Position numbers and translations under genes: made by a program. Positions 26,899-35,639 of a stretch of 43,946 nucleotides of DNA are shown piece by piece; positions within the stretch are counted from its first letter, which is position 1; every line of letters begins with the position of its first letter. Source of the stretch: JAEUMD01 sp044222395 (GTDB lineage Bacteria; Pseudomonadota; Alphaproteobacteria; Rhizobiales; Hyphomicrobiaceae); the NCBI GenBank assembly GCA_044222395.1, contig JBGANK010000023.1, positions 1 through 43,946 of the forward strand, in the 5' to 3' direction. The notes under the pieces are model-generated. The model had not been told where the DNA came from. It was given only the letters and a program-made list of their open reading frames with translations, and made no database searches.

Positions 26899-28608
26899 TC
26901 AACGCCCCTGGTACTGGATGATCTTGTCGGTCGGCCAGGTGACGCGATAGCCGAACTCGATCACCTTCTCCTCGTCGGGCTCGACGCGCGCGTCCCAGCG
27001 CAGCACGCCCGTCTTGCCATCGACATCGCGCTGCGTCGGCTGCGGCTGTCCCAATTGCGTGACCTTGATCTCCTCATTGCGGGAAACGGGCAATTGGTCG
27101 AAAACGGAAAGGTCGATTGCCCGTTCGTGCATGTTCTTGACCGAGATGCGGTAGTTGCGCTCGTCAGTCTTGGATGAGGAGATCAGTCCGGTTTCACCGC
27201 GCTTCTCCTGGACAACCGCGTGGCGGACGCGGACGAGGTCGTCAGTTCCGAACCCCAGCTCGTGCTTCTCGCCGCCGGCGAGCTGCGGAAGCTTGCCATT
27301 GCCAACGAAAGTGCCATCGCGGAAGAGCGCGACAGTGCCAGGCAGCACCGGCGAACCGCGCGGCACTTCCAGCTTGGCGTAGAGATAGGCCTTGGCATCC
27401 CGCTTCGGCGTGGTGCGTGCTATCAGTGCTGGCGCATAGGTATCACTGATGAGATCGAGGCTTTTTGCCTCGCCGGTATTCATGACGGTGGCGCGGCCGG
27501 GCGCAGTGTAGGTCGCCTGGAACGCGCCGACCTCGACGGTCGCTTCTGCGTGCTTGGCCTCTTGCAAGGACACCGGTGCAGCCGCGGCGTCGGCGGGCGC
27601 TTCCATGGCCTGCGGAGCCATGGCGCGACTGCGTGCTGCTTCGAAGCGCTGTCCCGACGCTGTCTTGGCTGCCACCGGAGCTGGCGGGGGCGGCTCGGGC
27701 GGGTAGTTGACGGCCATGACATCAAGTTCTGGTGCGGCGGTGCCTGCAGACGGCCGCGTCGTCGACAGCTCGATGGCGACGTTCTCCCAGGGCTCACCGG
27801 TGCGCTGTGTAATCGTTGCGCGACGCACGATGAGAAGGCTCGGCGCCTTGGTCTTGGTGCCAGAGTCAAGGCGTGCGTCGTAGTTGGGCGCCCAAGACGC
27901 GTTGGGCACCTGATAGCGCACGGTCAGCATGGCATCGACGGGTTTGTCCGTCTTGACTGCGACCTTGACCTCGGTGCGCTCCTCGCGATTTGGCGCGACG
28001 GCGGCAAGCTTGCCCCGCAAATCCTCGATGCGGCGTTCCAGATCACGCTGGGCCACCTCCGCTTCGATGCGCGACCGGGCGACGTCGGCGAGGCTCGTCT
28101 CGATGAGCTTGATGATCTCAGACCAGTTCTCTGTGGGGGGCGCTGTCGGCCCGGAGGGCAACGGGCGGCTGGGCAAGTTCGTCAGATTGCCGATCAGCGT
28201 GCGCTGCGTATCGGCGGCCGATACCTTTGCCTCCGCAAGCTGGCGCTGGCCCTCGAGCGCCTCGATCTCCTTCTCGATGCGCTTGCGCTCGGTCTCGGCG
28301 TCGGCTCCTGAATGCTGAGGCACGAACAACCGGCGCGTATCGACTGCACCGATTTCAAGTCCGCCCGCGGCCTTGCCTTCGACGCGTATCGAGCCGGGCA
28401 CGGTTTCGGCCGGCAGATCGCGGAACACGATCAACGTGGTCGCAGGATCGATCTGAACCTGGCCTTCGCGCACGACCTCAGCGCCGGACGGAAACACGGT
28501 GACAGCTTGAATGCGGGAGTTCACTTCGACGGGTTCGGCTGCCAGTGCGGTCGTGGCGGAGAACGTCAATGCGCAAAGGGCGGCCGCCGGCCTGCGAAAC
28601 AAGTTCAT
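26899..28608 (-). CDS. Mucoidy inhibitor MuiA family protein (DUF4140/DUF4139)
   Basis: The 569-aa product starts at ATG 28608 with GGAG 5-6 nt upstream. Residues 1-24 are a signal peptide (ending TTALAAE). Residues about 28-125 match the DUF4140 N-terminal domain (RIQAVTVFPSGAEVVREGQV ... FRDLPAETVPGSIRVEG). Residues about 110-215 form a coiled coil (ETERKRIEKEIEALEGQRQL; RIEAEVAQRDLERRIEDLRG). Residues about 230-569 match DUF4139 (VRYQVPNASWAPNYDARLDS; AYLYAKLEVPRGSPVLPGTV; LFRDGTFVGNGKLP; VEFGYRVTWP-like end), interrupted by an Ala/Pro-rich linker near 315-375. The family is periplasmic and its biochemical role is unknown; the name comes from a Serratia-type mucoidy phenotype. It stands alone between serA and purA. 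Confidence 0.85.
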   Translation of the reverse strand: MNLFRRPAAALCALTFSATTALAAEPVEVNSRIQAVTVFPSGAEVVREGQVQIDPATTLIVFRDLPAETVPGSIRVEGKAAGGLEIGAVDTRRLFVPQHSGADAETERKRIEKEIEALEGQRQLAEAKVSAADTQRTLIGNLTNLPSRPLPSGPTAPPTENWSEIIKLIETSLADVARSRIEAEVAQRDLERRIEDLRGKLAAVAPNREERTEVKVAVKTDKPVDAMLTVRYQVPNASWAPNYDARLDSGTKTKAPSLLIVRRATITQRTGEPWENVAIELSTTRPSAGTAAPELDVMAVNYPPEPPPPAPVAAKTASGQRFEAARSRAMAPQAMEAPADAAAAPVSLQEAKHAEATVEVGAFQATYTAPGRATVMNTGEAKSLDLISDTYAPALIARTTPKRDAKAYLYAKLEVPRGSPVLPGTVALFRDGTFVGNGKLPQLAGGEKHELGFGTDDLVRVRHAVVQEKRGETGLISSSKTDERNYRISVKNMHERAIDLSVFDQLPVSRNEEIKVTQLGQPQPTQRDVDGKTGVLRWDARVEPDEEKVIEFGYRVTWPTDKIIQYQGR

Positions 28609-28724
28609 AAGAGCTCCACGGGTGAATTGGATGGGGCAAACTCTGGTCGCTGCCGCCTTGGATGCCTGCCAACCCGGGACCGAATTATGGCCAGGGCGCG
28701 GTGGAGTTGCGGACTCAAAAGGGA

Positions 28725-28750
28725 ATCGCGCGTGATCATCGCGCGTGATC
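28725..28750. repeat. Perfect 13-bp tandem repeat
   Basis: ATCGCGCGTGATC occurs twice head to tail (28725-28737, 28738-28750), followed by a partial third unit GATCGCGCGCGC. It lies in the short gap between the serA stop and the MuiA-like start. Each unit contains GATC, and the array could form alternative hairpins. Confidence 0.75.
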
Positions 28751-28804
28751 GAAGATCGCGCGCGCTTGCATCGGTGCCGCCGCCACGATGACAGCTTTGT
28801 CGCC

Positions 28805-30394
28805 TCAGAAGCTGAGACGGCGTGCACGTATGACCATCGGCAACGCCGCGACCTTGGTCAGAACGTCATCGGGAACGCGCTCGTCGACGGCAAGGATCGC
28901 GATCGCGTCGCCGCCTGGACGATCACGACCCAAGTTGAATGTGGCGATATTGACGCCAGCCTCGCCCATGATCGTGCCGAACCGCCCGATGAAGCCTGGC
29001 CGATCCTGGTTGCGGACAAACAGCATGTCGCGCGTCACCTCGAAATCCATGTCGATGTCGCGGACCTGGATGATGCGCGGGCGGCCGCTGGAGAAGACCG
29101 TGCCGGCGACCGAGCGATCGTAGGGTTCGGTCTTCACCGTCAGCTTGATGTAGCTTTCGTAGACACCGTGCGCAGAGCACAGCGATTCCTCGATGGCGAT
29201 GCCGCGTTCACGCGCGATGGTCGCCGCGGAAACCATGTTGACGTCGGCGAGCAGCGGCCGCAGCACGCCCGCCATTGCCGCCGCTGTCATCGGCTTGATG
29301 TTCAAGTCGGAGACCTCGCCGCAATACTCGATCTTGACTGCCTTGATTGGCACATCGGTGAGCTGGCCGGCGAACGAGCCTAACTGCTCGGCGAGCTTGA
29401 TGAAGGGCGTCAGGCGCGGCGCCTCCTCCGCGGTGATGGAGGGGAAGTTGACAGCGTTGGAGATGGCTCCCTTGATGAGATAGTCGCTCATCTGCTCGGC
29501 GACCTGCAATGCGACGTTCTCCTGCGCCTCGGTGGTCGCGGCGCCCAGATGCGGCGTGCAGATGACATTGTCCAGCGCGAAGAGCGGGCTATCCTTGGCC
29601 GGCTCGACCTCGAAGACGTCGAGTGCGGCGCCGGCGACGTGGCCCGAGCGCAGAGCCTCGGCGAGGGCAGCCTCGTCGATCAGGCCGCCGCGCGCGCAGT
29701 TGACAATGCGCACACCACGCTTGCAGGCGGCGAGCGCCTCGGTGGACAGGATGTTGCGGGTCTTCTCGGTCAGCGGCGTGTGCAGCGTGATGAAGTCGGC
29801 GCGCTTGAACAGGTCGTCGAGTTCGACCTTCTCGACGCCCAGGGCGAGGGCACGATCGGGCGTCAGAAACGGGTCGTAGGCCATCACCTTCATCTTCAGG
29901 CCGAGTGCGCGGTCGGCAACGATGGCGCCGATGTTGCCGCAACCGATGACGCCCAGCGTCTTGCCGAACATCTCGACGCCGAGGAACCTGTTCTTTTCCC
30001 ACTTGCCGGCCTTGGTCGAGGCGTTGGCCTCGGGGATCTGGCGTGCCAGCGCCATCATCAGCGTGATCGCATGCTCGGCGGTTGTGATCGAATTGCCGAA
30101 CGGCGTGTTCATCACGATCACGCCCTGGGCGGTCGCGGTCTTGGTATCGACGTTATCGACACCGATGCCGGCGCGACCAACCACCTTGAGCCGCGTCGCG
30201 GACTTCAGCACCTTTTCCGTCACCTTGGTTGCAGAGCGTATGGCCAGGCCATCGTAGTCGCCGATGATCGCGGCGAGGCGATCCTTGTCCTTGCCGAGTT
30301 CGGGGTCGAAGGTCACGTCGAGGCCGCGGTCCTTGAAGATGGCGACGGCGGTCTCCGACAGGGCATCAGAAATGAGTACCTTGGGGGCGGGCAT
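28805..30394 (-). CDS. serA: D-3-phosphoglycerate dehydrogenase SerA
   Basis: Cytoplasmic NAD-dependent enzyme catalysing the first step of serine synthesis. ATG 30394 has GGAG at 6 nt; 529 aa is the length of the long, ACT- and ASB-domain-containing type. The Rossmann motif is GVIGCGNIG at 148-156. Catalytic residues lie in VNCARGGLIDE (Arg), DVFEVEPAK (Glu) and CTPHLGAATTEAQ (His). Residues about 300-450 form the intervening (ASB) domain, and the C-terminal ~75 residues form the serine-sensing ACT domain (DMLFVRNQDRPGFIGRFG). It follows serC on the same strand with a 246-bp gap; a TGGCGG/CCGCCA hairpin lies near 30604-30622 in that gap, so serA may have its own promoter or be partly uncoupled. 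Confidence 0.98.
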   Translation of the reverse strand: MPAPKVLISDALSETAVAIFKDRGLDVTFDPELGKDKDRLAAIIGDYDGLAIRSATKVTEKVLKSATRLKVVGRAGIGVDNVDTKTATAQGVIVMNTPFGNSITTAEHAITLMMALARQIPEANASTKAGKWEKNRFLGVEMFGKTLGVIGCGNIGAIVADRALGLKMKVMAYDPFLTPDRALALGVEKVELDDLFKRADFITLHTPLTEKTRNILSTEALAACKRGVRIVNCARGGLIDEAALAEALRSGHVAGAALDVFEVEPAKDSPLFALDNVICTPHLGAATTEAQENVALQVAEQMSDYLIKGAISNAVNFPSITAEEAPRLTPFIKLAEQLGSFAGQLTDVPIKAVKIEYCGEVSDLNIKPMTAAAMAGVLRPLLADVNMVSAATIARERGIAIEESLCSAHGVYESYIKLTVKTEPYDRSVAGTVFSSGRPRIIQVRDIDMDFEVTRDMLFVRNQDRPGFIGRFGTIMGEAGVNIATFNLGRDRPGGDAIAILAVDERVPDDVLTKVAALPMVIRARRLSF

Positions 30395-30640
30395 GATGGG
30401 CTCCTCGCGTCGATGGCGGTTCGGGGGAGGCCTGCGGCAATGCCATTTGTGGCTTGCTACGGCGGCCTCCTGAGTTGGGGTCAGATGGGGTTCTGGGGCG
30501 GCCGGCCCGCCAATAACGGGCCGACCTTCAGTGGGTGCGGGCCAGGTGGATCGGTGGCTAATTCGAGAGATTGAGCGGTCGCGCTGACCGGCCTTGCGAC
30601 GAGTGGCGGTGTGACGCCGCCAGCGTCCGGCTAGGCGACG

Positions 30641-31816
30641 TCAGGCGGCCTTCTTGAGTCCGGCCTTGACCTCGGAAAAGGCCCATTCGATCCACGGCAG
30701 CAGGGCGGCGACGTCACTAGCCTCCACTGTCGACCCGCACCAGATGCGCAGGCCGGGCGGCGCGTCGCGATAGGAGCCGAAGTCGAAGCCGACGCCCTCG
30801 GCTTCCAGACGGGCGACGATGTCCTTGGCAACCTTGGCCTGGATCTCGGCGGACTGTGCCGTCACGTCAGGATCGACGATCTTCAGACACACCGAGGTGT
30901 TGGACCACGTCGCGCGATCGACCGCGAGATTGGCGATCCAGGGCGTGCGCGCGATCCAGTCCCAGACCGTCTTGGCGTTGGCGTCTGCGCGGCGCTTCAA
31001 TTCCGGTAGCCCGCCGATGCGCTCCGCCCAGGCCAACGTGTCGAGGTAATCCTCGACCGCCAACATCGACGGCGTGTTGATCGTCTCGCCCTCGAAGATG
31101 CCCGTGTTGAGCTTGCCACTCTTGGTGAGCTGAAACAGCTTGGGCAGCGGGCGCGGCGGTGCGTAGCTCTCCAGTCGTGCGATGGCGCGCGGCGACAATA
31201 TCAGCATACCGTGCGCGGCCTCGCCGCCCATCACCTTCTGCCAGGAGAAGGTCAGCACATCGACCTTCGACCAGTCGATGTCCTGGGCAAAGGCCGCCGA
31301 TGTCGCATCGACGAGTACGAGGCCCTTGCGGTCGGCCGGGATGAAATCATAACTCGGCAGGCGCACACCGGCGGTGGTGCCGTTGGCGGTCAGCACAAGG
31401 TCGCGCGCGAAGTCGATCTTGCCGAGGTCGGGCAGCACGCCGAACGGCGCTTCCTCGGTACGCAGGTCGGCGAGCTTCAATTGCTTTATGGCATCCTTGA
31501 CCCAGATCGAGCCGAAGCTCTCCCACGCCAGAACGTCGACGCCGCGCTCGCCCAAGAGCGACCACATCGCCGCCTCGAATGCGCCGGTGTCGGAGCCGGG
31601 CATGATGGCGCAGACGAAGCCGTCGGGAATGCCGAGAATGGCCTTGGTCTTGTCGATGGCCAGCTTGAGGCGCGCCTTGCCCTCCTTGGAGCGGTGCGAG
31701 CGGCCGAGCAATGCGTTGTCGAGCGCCGCCAGCGACCAGCCGGGGCGTTTGGAACAGGGACCTGAAGAGAAATTGGGATTGGCCGGGCGGGTTGCCGGCT
31801 TGGCAGTTGTCGTCAT
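30641..31816 (-). CDS. serC: Phosphoserine aminotransferase SerC (alphaproteobacterial type)
   Basis: PLP enzyme converting 3-phosphohydroxypyruvate to phosphoserine, second step of serine synthesis. ATG 31816 gives 391 aa. The pattern NPNFSSGPCSKRPGW and GRSHRSKEGKARL near the N-terminus is typical of the alphaproteobacterial/archaeal branch (TIGR01365-like). PLP contacts are visible: GSDTGAFEAAMW, ESFGSIWVKD, DATSAAFAQDIDWSKVDVL and the Schiff-base lysine in SWQKVMGG (Lys194). WCGSTVEASDVAALLPWIEW is the usual C-terminal signature. The ribosome binding site AAGGG is in the 3' arm of the leader hairpin at 31824-31872, implying translational control. Neighbour serA completes two of the three pathway steps; serB is not in the window. 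Confidence 0.97.
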   Translation of the reverse strand: MTTTAKPATRPANPNFSSGPCSKRPGWSLAALDNALLGRSHRSKEGKARLKLAIDKTKAILGIPDGFVCAIMPGSDTGAFEAAMWSLLGERGVDVLAWESFGSIWVKDAIKQLKLADLRTEEAPFGVLPDLGKIDFARDLVLTANGTTAGVRLPSYDFIPADRKGLVLVDATSAAFAQDIDWSKVDVLTFSWQKVMGGEAAHGMLILSPRAIARLESYAPPRPLPKLFQLTKSGKLNTGIFEGETINTPSMLAVEDYLDTLAWAERIGGLPELKRRADANAKTVWDWIARTPWIANLAVDRATWSNTSVCLKIVDPDVTAQSAEIQAKVAKDIVARLEAEGVGFDFGSYRDAPPGLRIWCGSTVEASDVAALLPWIEWAFSEVKAGLKKAA

Positions 31817-31823
31817 GGATCTA

Positions 31824-31872
31824 CCCTTGCAGATAGGAGCCCCTCGTTGGGGAGGGGTGGCCCGCGCAAGGG
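31824..31872 (-). promoter_or_regulatory. serC leader hairpin (serC RNA motif) covering the ribosome binding site
   Basis: On the minus strand an outer stem CCCTTGC (31872-31866) / GCAAGGG (31830-31824) encloses an inner stem CCCCTC / GAGGGG (31857-31852 with 31845-31840), with CGGGCCA and CTCCTATCT as joining segments. The outer 3' arm contains AAGGG, which is 7 nt from the serC ATG. This layout matches the serC motif described from alphaproteobacterial serC leaders. It is expected to control serC translation; the ligand is not established. Confidence 0.75.
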
Positions 31873-31950
31873 TCTAAGGCCTTCGTGCGTCCGGGTCAAT
31901 CAGGTCGTTGGACGGACACACGGTTCGTTTGGCGAGGTGCAAACGACAAT

Positions 31951-31970
31951 GGCGGCCCTGCAGGGCCGCC
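31951..31970 (-). terminator. Perfect 20-bp palindrome downstream of outer-membrane protein gene
   Basis: GGCGGCCCTGCAGGGCCGCC is a perfect palindrome 34 bp past the stop of the gene at 32005-32853. It would form a GC-rich hairpin in the transcript. Only a weak T-rich tail (ATTGTCGTTTG) follows. Confidence 0.65.
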
Positions 31971-32004
31971 ACTCGTCATGCCGCGCAAGTCCAGCGCGAT
32001 CGGA

Positions 32005-32853
32005 TCAATCGATGTTGACGCGGATACCGGCGCGCAACTGGTGCTCGTTCTGGGCGTCGATCTTGACGACGCTGTCGGTGCCCATAACGTGGAGGGCGGC
32101 TTCTGAACCGCCGATATGCAGGAAGCGGTAGTTGAGATCGAGCAGGATCGAATCACCCAGATCGTAGGTGAAGCCGACCATTGCGGCGGCTGCCAGCGCA
32201 AGAGAAGTCGACTGGGTGGAAGCCGAGAGAGGATCGCAGGCCGCGCACACATCGATCGCATTGTTGCTCTTGCGGTCGAGCATGTTGACGGCGAAGCCAA
32301 GGCCGGCGCCGATATAGGGCATCAGTCGGCTATGCCTGGTGTCGCCGAAGTCGTAGTAGGCGTTGAGCAGGAACACGCCAGCTTCCTTCTTGGTCTTGTC
32401 GACCGTCGAGGCCGTGACGGTTCCACCGAGGTTGTCGACGAAGACCATAGTGCCTTCGGCAACCGCCTTCTGCTCGCGAACCCAGTCGATCGTCAGGTCG
32501 GTGCGGAAATGATCGGACCAGTAGCGGCCGACACCGATGCCGAACGTCATTGGCAATGCACCGTCGTCCTGCATCCACGAGCCTGGCATCGTCACTGGAG
32601 CCGAGCCGGCGTCGAGACCGTAGACGATACCTTCTTCGCTGGCGCTCAAGGTGTCGGTGAGACCGATGCCGATGTCGCCGCGGATGTAGTAGTCGGCCTT
32701 GAGCCTGGGAATGGGAATGGGCGCGGGAACTGGGATACCGCCCGGGCCGTCCTTCATGCCGTCGCCACGGTATCCGTAGTCTCCTGCGGCGGCGGGCGCT
32801 GCGGCAGTCGCGAGCATCAGCCCGGCCAGTACGGTTGCAACCTTGAAGTTCAT
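32005..32853 (-). CDS. Outer-membrane beta-barrel protein (opacity/Omp25-like)
   Basis: The 282-aa product starts at ATG 32853, with AAGGAT about 8 nt upstream. Residues 1-23 form a signal peptide (VLAGLMLATAAAPAAA). A short Gly/Pro/Ile segment (GGIPVPAPIPIPR, about 37-49) follows. Residues 52-282 alternate polar and hydrophobic positions in strands typical of an eight-stranded barrel (DYYIRGDIGIGL; GIGVGRYWSDHFRTDLTIDW; VFLLNAYYDFG; PYIGAGLGFAVN; LALAAAAMVGFTYDLG; LLDLNYRFLHIG; HQLRAGIRVNID). The end in a strand with an uncharged aromatic-free closing residue fits outer-membrane proteins. Its gene is next to a related one at 33161; they share the motifs YYDF, PYIGAGLG and YRFLxxG and presumably arose by duplication. 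Function unknown. Confidence 0.87.
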   Translation of the reverse strand: MNFKVATVLAGLMLATAAAPAAAGDYGYRGDGMKDGPGGIPVPAPIPIPRLKADYYIRGDIGIGLTDTLSASEEGIVYGLDAGSAPVTMPGSWMQDDGALPMTFGIGVGRYWSDHFRTDLTIDWVREQKAVAEGTMVFVDNLGGTVTASTVDKTKKEAGVFLLNAYYDFGDTRHSRLMPYIGAGLGFAVNMLDRKSNNAIDVCAACDPLSASTQSTSLALAAAAMVGFTYDLGDSILLDLNYRFLHIGGSEAALHVMGTDSVVKIDAQNEHQLRAGIRVNID

Positions 32854-33125
32854 ACTTTTGATCCTTCGTTCCGGCGGCGGCGACATGCCCCTGGCCGTGA
32901 CCATCTCGATAGTTGGATACTCCCCGACGGGAGCTGCCTTGAGGATGTGCGGTTCGATGGTGGTGTCCCGAGCGAGGCACTGGCGCGGCCATTGGACGGC
33001 CGGCGAACGCATTACAGGAACCAAATGTCCGTTGGGTCACCCTGGCTTTCGACTGGCACCGTCCAGGCTGTCGGGGTTGCCGGGCCAAGAGGCTGCCTCA
33101 GCCCGGCACGCTTCGCGAAACTCAC

Positions 33126-33147
33126 GGGCGGAGCATGTGCTCCGCCC
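33126..33147 (-). terminator. Hairpin downstream of second outer-membrane protein gene
   Basis: GGGCGGAGCA (33126-33135) and TGCTCCGCCC (33138-33147) form a 10-bp perfect stem around TG. It lies 13 bp past the stop of the gene at 33161-33988 and probably terminates it, though no T-tract follows on the minus strand. Confidence 0.7.
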
Positions 33148-33160
33148 TTAACGGCCAGCG

Positions 33161-33988
33161 TCAATTGAAGTTGTAACGCAGGCCGAAACGCAATTCGTGG
33201 GCGTGGATGTGCTCGACGACAGGGTCTTCGGACACGGCGACGAGACCACCGCCGAAGTCGCCGGTGACCGGACCCGTGGCGGCTTCGCCCAGGTAGAGGA
33301 AGCGGTAGCCGACATCGAACAGCAGGCCGCGGTTGCTCGAGCCACCGAAGGATGCGCCGTTGCCGTCCGCGCTTGCCACCATGTGATCGCGGCCCGCAGT
33401 GAGATTGACAGTCACACCGGCCATGAGTGCTGCGGCGACCGAGCCAGTGGAGCCACCGGCAATCGTCCCGGTACATCCGCAGGTGTCGACAACGGAGCCC
33501 GTGGTCGTGTCGTGGCGCACCCAGCCAAGGCCGGCACCGATGTAGGGCGAGAAGCGGCCGCCCTTGTTGAAATCGTAGTAGAGGTTGGCCAGGATCAGAT
33601 GGCTCTTGAGGCCGAACTCGCGCGTGCCATCGAGGGTCGCGGCGTGATTGAGCAGCGTGCCGTGCACGTCGGTCTCGAAGCGGTAATCGTAGGTGAGGTC
33701 AGCGCGGAAGCCGTTCGCGAACGAGCGGCCGATGCCGAAGCCAAGCGACCACTGGTTTCCGATGCCTGTGTCGACGAGATCGTAGATGTGATCTTCGACC
33801 ATGATCGGATCGTCGTAGCGTGCGTGGGCGCCGTCGACGCGGAAGTACCAGGACGACCCATCGGAGATCATCGGCGTTGGAACGTAGCCATCCTTCACGC
33901 TGCCGCCGTTGAGGTCGGCGGTGTGCGCGTTCGTGCTGCCCAGAGCCACCATCACGACTGCGATCGCAACGCCTCGAATGCTGGTCAT
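33161..33988 (-). CDS. Outer-membrane beta-barrel protein, paralogue of the neighbour
   Basis: The 275-aa product starts at ATG 33988 with AAGGGG about 6 nt upstream. Residues 1-24 are a signal peptide (VAIAVVMVALGSTNAHTA). The mature part shows barrel strands: SSWYFRVDGAHARY, WSLGFGIGRSFANGFRADLTYDYRFE, LKSHLILANLYYDFN, FSPYIGAGLGWVRHD, GLLFDVGYRFLYLG and ELRFGLRYNFN, ending with the Asn-Phe-Asn tail expected for insertion by BamA. Two adjacent cysteines (DTCGCTG) in a loop may form a disulfide. It shares architecture and motifs with the gene at 32005; each gene has its own ribosome binding site and 3' hairpin, and they are separated by ~307 bp containing no other gene. Function unknown. The 295 bp on its other side, to glmM, show no gene. 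Confidence 0.87.
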   Translation of the reverse strand: MTSIRGVAIAVVMVALGSTNAHTADLNGGSVKDGYVPTPMISDGSSWYFRVDGAHARYDDPIMVEDHIYDLVDTGIGNQWSLGFGIGRSFANGFRADLTYDYRFETDVHGTLLNHAATLDGTREFGLKSHLILANLYYDFNKGGRFSPYIGAGLGWVRHDTTTGSVVDTCGCTGTIAGGSTGSVAAALMAGVTVNLTAGRDHMVASADGNGASFGGSSNRGLLFDVGYRFLYLGEAATGPVTGDFGGGLVAVSEDPVVEHIHAHELRFGLRYNFN

Positions 33989-34283
33989 GATTGCCCCTTT
34001 CAAAGTCTGACCCGCTTGCCCGCGGCGGTCACAACACGCGGCACAATTCCCGCCATACAAGCGCGAAGGTCGCAGATATTCTTTAAAGAGGGATTAATCG
34101 GCGTGCTGAAGTGGAGCAATAGTTAGCCCGTTGAAATCGCCGCGTGTTCTGCGCGTCAGCCGCAGAAACAACAAACGTACAATGCGCGAAGCTGCAGGCG
34201 CGGCGCGACCGCGGGCGCGTGTAAACGAACCGTTAAAGATCAAGCAGAGTCGACAGCGTCAGTACTTGCAGTCGTCGTGCCGT

Positions 34284-35639
34284 CTACTGCGCCGCTGATG
34301 CAGCGGCCTTCACGGCATCGACGATGTCGCCGACAACATTGGTGACGAGGGTTTCGTCGTCGCCTTCTGCCATGACGCGAATGACCGGCTCAGTGCCGGA
34401 TGGGCGGATGACGAGACGCCCGGTTCCGCCAAGCCGTTCGCGACCGGCATCGATCGCCTTGATGACGCGGTTGTCCTCAAGCGGCCGGCCGCTCGAATAG
34501 CGCACGTTGCGCAGGATCTGCGGCAGCGGATCGAATCGCTTGCACGCCTCGGAGACAGGCTTGCCGGTCGACACCACGACGGCCAGAACCTGCAACGCCG
34601 ACACGAGGCCGTCGCCGGTGGTGATGAAATCGGAGAGCACGATGTGGCCGGACTGCTCACCGCCGACGTTGTAGCCGTGCCTGCGCATGTGCTCGACGAC
34701 GTAACGATCGCCGACCGGAGTGCGGGCGAGTTCGAGCCCGAGGCTTTTCACATAGCGCTCGAGACCCAGGTTGCTCATCACAGTGGCGACGATACCGCCA
34801 GCTGCAAGCCGACCCCTACGCTGCCAGCTCTCGGCAATCACAGCCATGATCTGGTCGCCATCGACGATCTGACCCTTCTCGTCGACGATGACGACTCGGT
34901 CGGCGTCACCATCCAGCGCGATGCCGATGTCGGCGCGAACCTCTTTGACCTTGGTGATCAGCGCTTCAGGCGCGGTCGAGCCGCACTCGTGGTTGATGTT
35001 GCGGCCATCGGGTGCCACGCCGATCTTGATGACCTCGGCTCCCAGTTCCCACAGTGCTTCGGGGGCAACCTTGTAGCCGGCGCCATTGGCACAATCGATG
35101 ACGATGCGTAGGCCGTCGAGGCGCAGATTGGGCGGCAGCGTGCGCTTGGCGAATTCGATGTAGCGTTCCTGGGCGCTCTCGACGCGTGTTGCGCGGCCGA
35201 TGCGGTCGGCCCTGGCGAGAAGCTTGGAGATGTCGGAATCGATCAGGTCCTCGATCTGCGTCTCGGTCTCGTCGGACAGCTTGTAGCCGTCGGGATCGAA
35301 CAGCTTGATGCCGTTGTCCTCGAACCGGTTGTGGGAGGCAGAGATCATCACCCCGATGTCGGCGCGCAGGGAGCGCGTCAGCATGGCGACGGCCGGCGTC
35401 GGCATCGGGCCCAAGAGAAACACGTCCATGCCCACGGAGGTAAATCCAGACATCAACGCGGCCTCCAGCATGTAGCCGGAGAGCCTCGTGTCCTTGCCGA
35501 TCACAACCCGATGGCGATGGTCGCCGGAACGAAAAACGTGCCCTGCCGCCATGCCGACCTTGAGGGCTATCTCCGACGTCATCGGATGCTTGTTTGCCAG
35601 CCCGCGGATGCCGTCGGTACCGAAATAGCGCCGTGCCAT
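34284..35639 (-). CDS. glmM: Phosphoglucosamine mutase GlmM
   Basis: Cytoplasmic enzyme converting glucosamine-6-phosphate to glucosamine-1-phosphate, en route to UDP-GlcNAc for peptidoglycan and LPS. I chose ATG 35639 because MARRYFGTDGIRG is the usual family start and gives 451 aa (E. coli 445); starts at 35657 and 35666 are possible and have GAGG nearby. The phosphoserine loop is MISASHNRFEDNGIK with Ser102; the metal-binding loop DGDADR lies in IGIALDGDADRVVIVDEKG; the sugar-binding GGEQSGHIVL and the phosphate-binding RPSGTEPVIRVMAE at the C-terminus are intact. It is transcribed alone here, without folP or ftsH beside it. Confidence 0.98.
   Translation of the reverse strand: MARRYFGTDGIRGLANKHPMTSEIALKVGMAAGHVFRSGDHRHRVVIGKDTRLSGYMLEAALMSGFTSVGMDVFLLGPMPTPAVAMLTRSLRADIGVMISASHNRFEDNGIKLFDPDGYKLSDETETQIEDLIDSDISKLLARADRIGRATRVESAQERYIEFAKRTLPPNLRLDGLRIVIDCANGAGYKVAPEALWELGAEVIKIGVAPDGRNINHECGSTAPEALITKVKEVRADIGIALDGDADRVVIVDEKGQIVDGDQIMAVIAESWQRRGRLAAGGIVATVMSNLGLERYVKSLGLELARTPVGDRYVVEHMRRHGYNVGGEQSGHIVLSDFITTGDGLVSALQVLAVVVSTGKPVSEACKRFDPLPQILRNVRYSSGRPLEDNRVIKAIDAGRERLGGTGRLVIRPSGTEPVIRVMAEGDDETLVTNVVGDIVDAVKAAASAAQ

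Noticed and set aside
27220..28311. 363-codon plus-strand ORF
   Set aside because: Antisense shadow of the MuiA-like gene, no ribosome binding site, low-complexity composition.
29549..30574. 341-codon plus-strand ORF
   Set aside because: Antisense shadow of serA.
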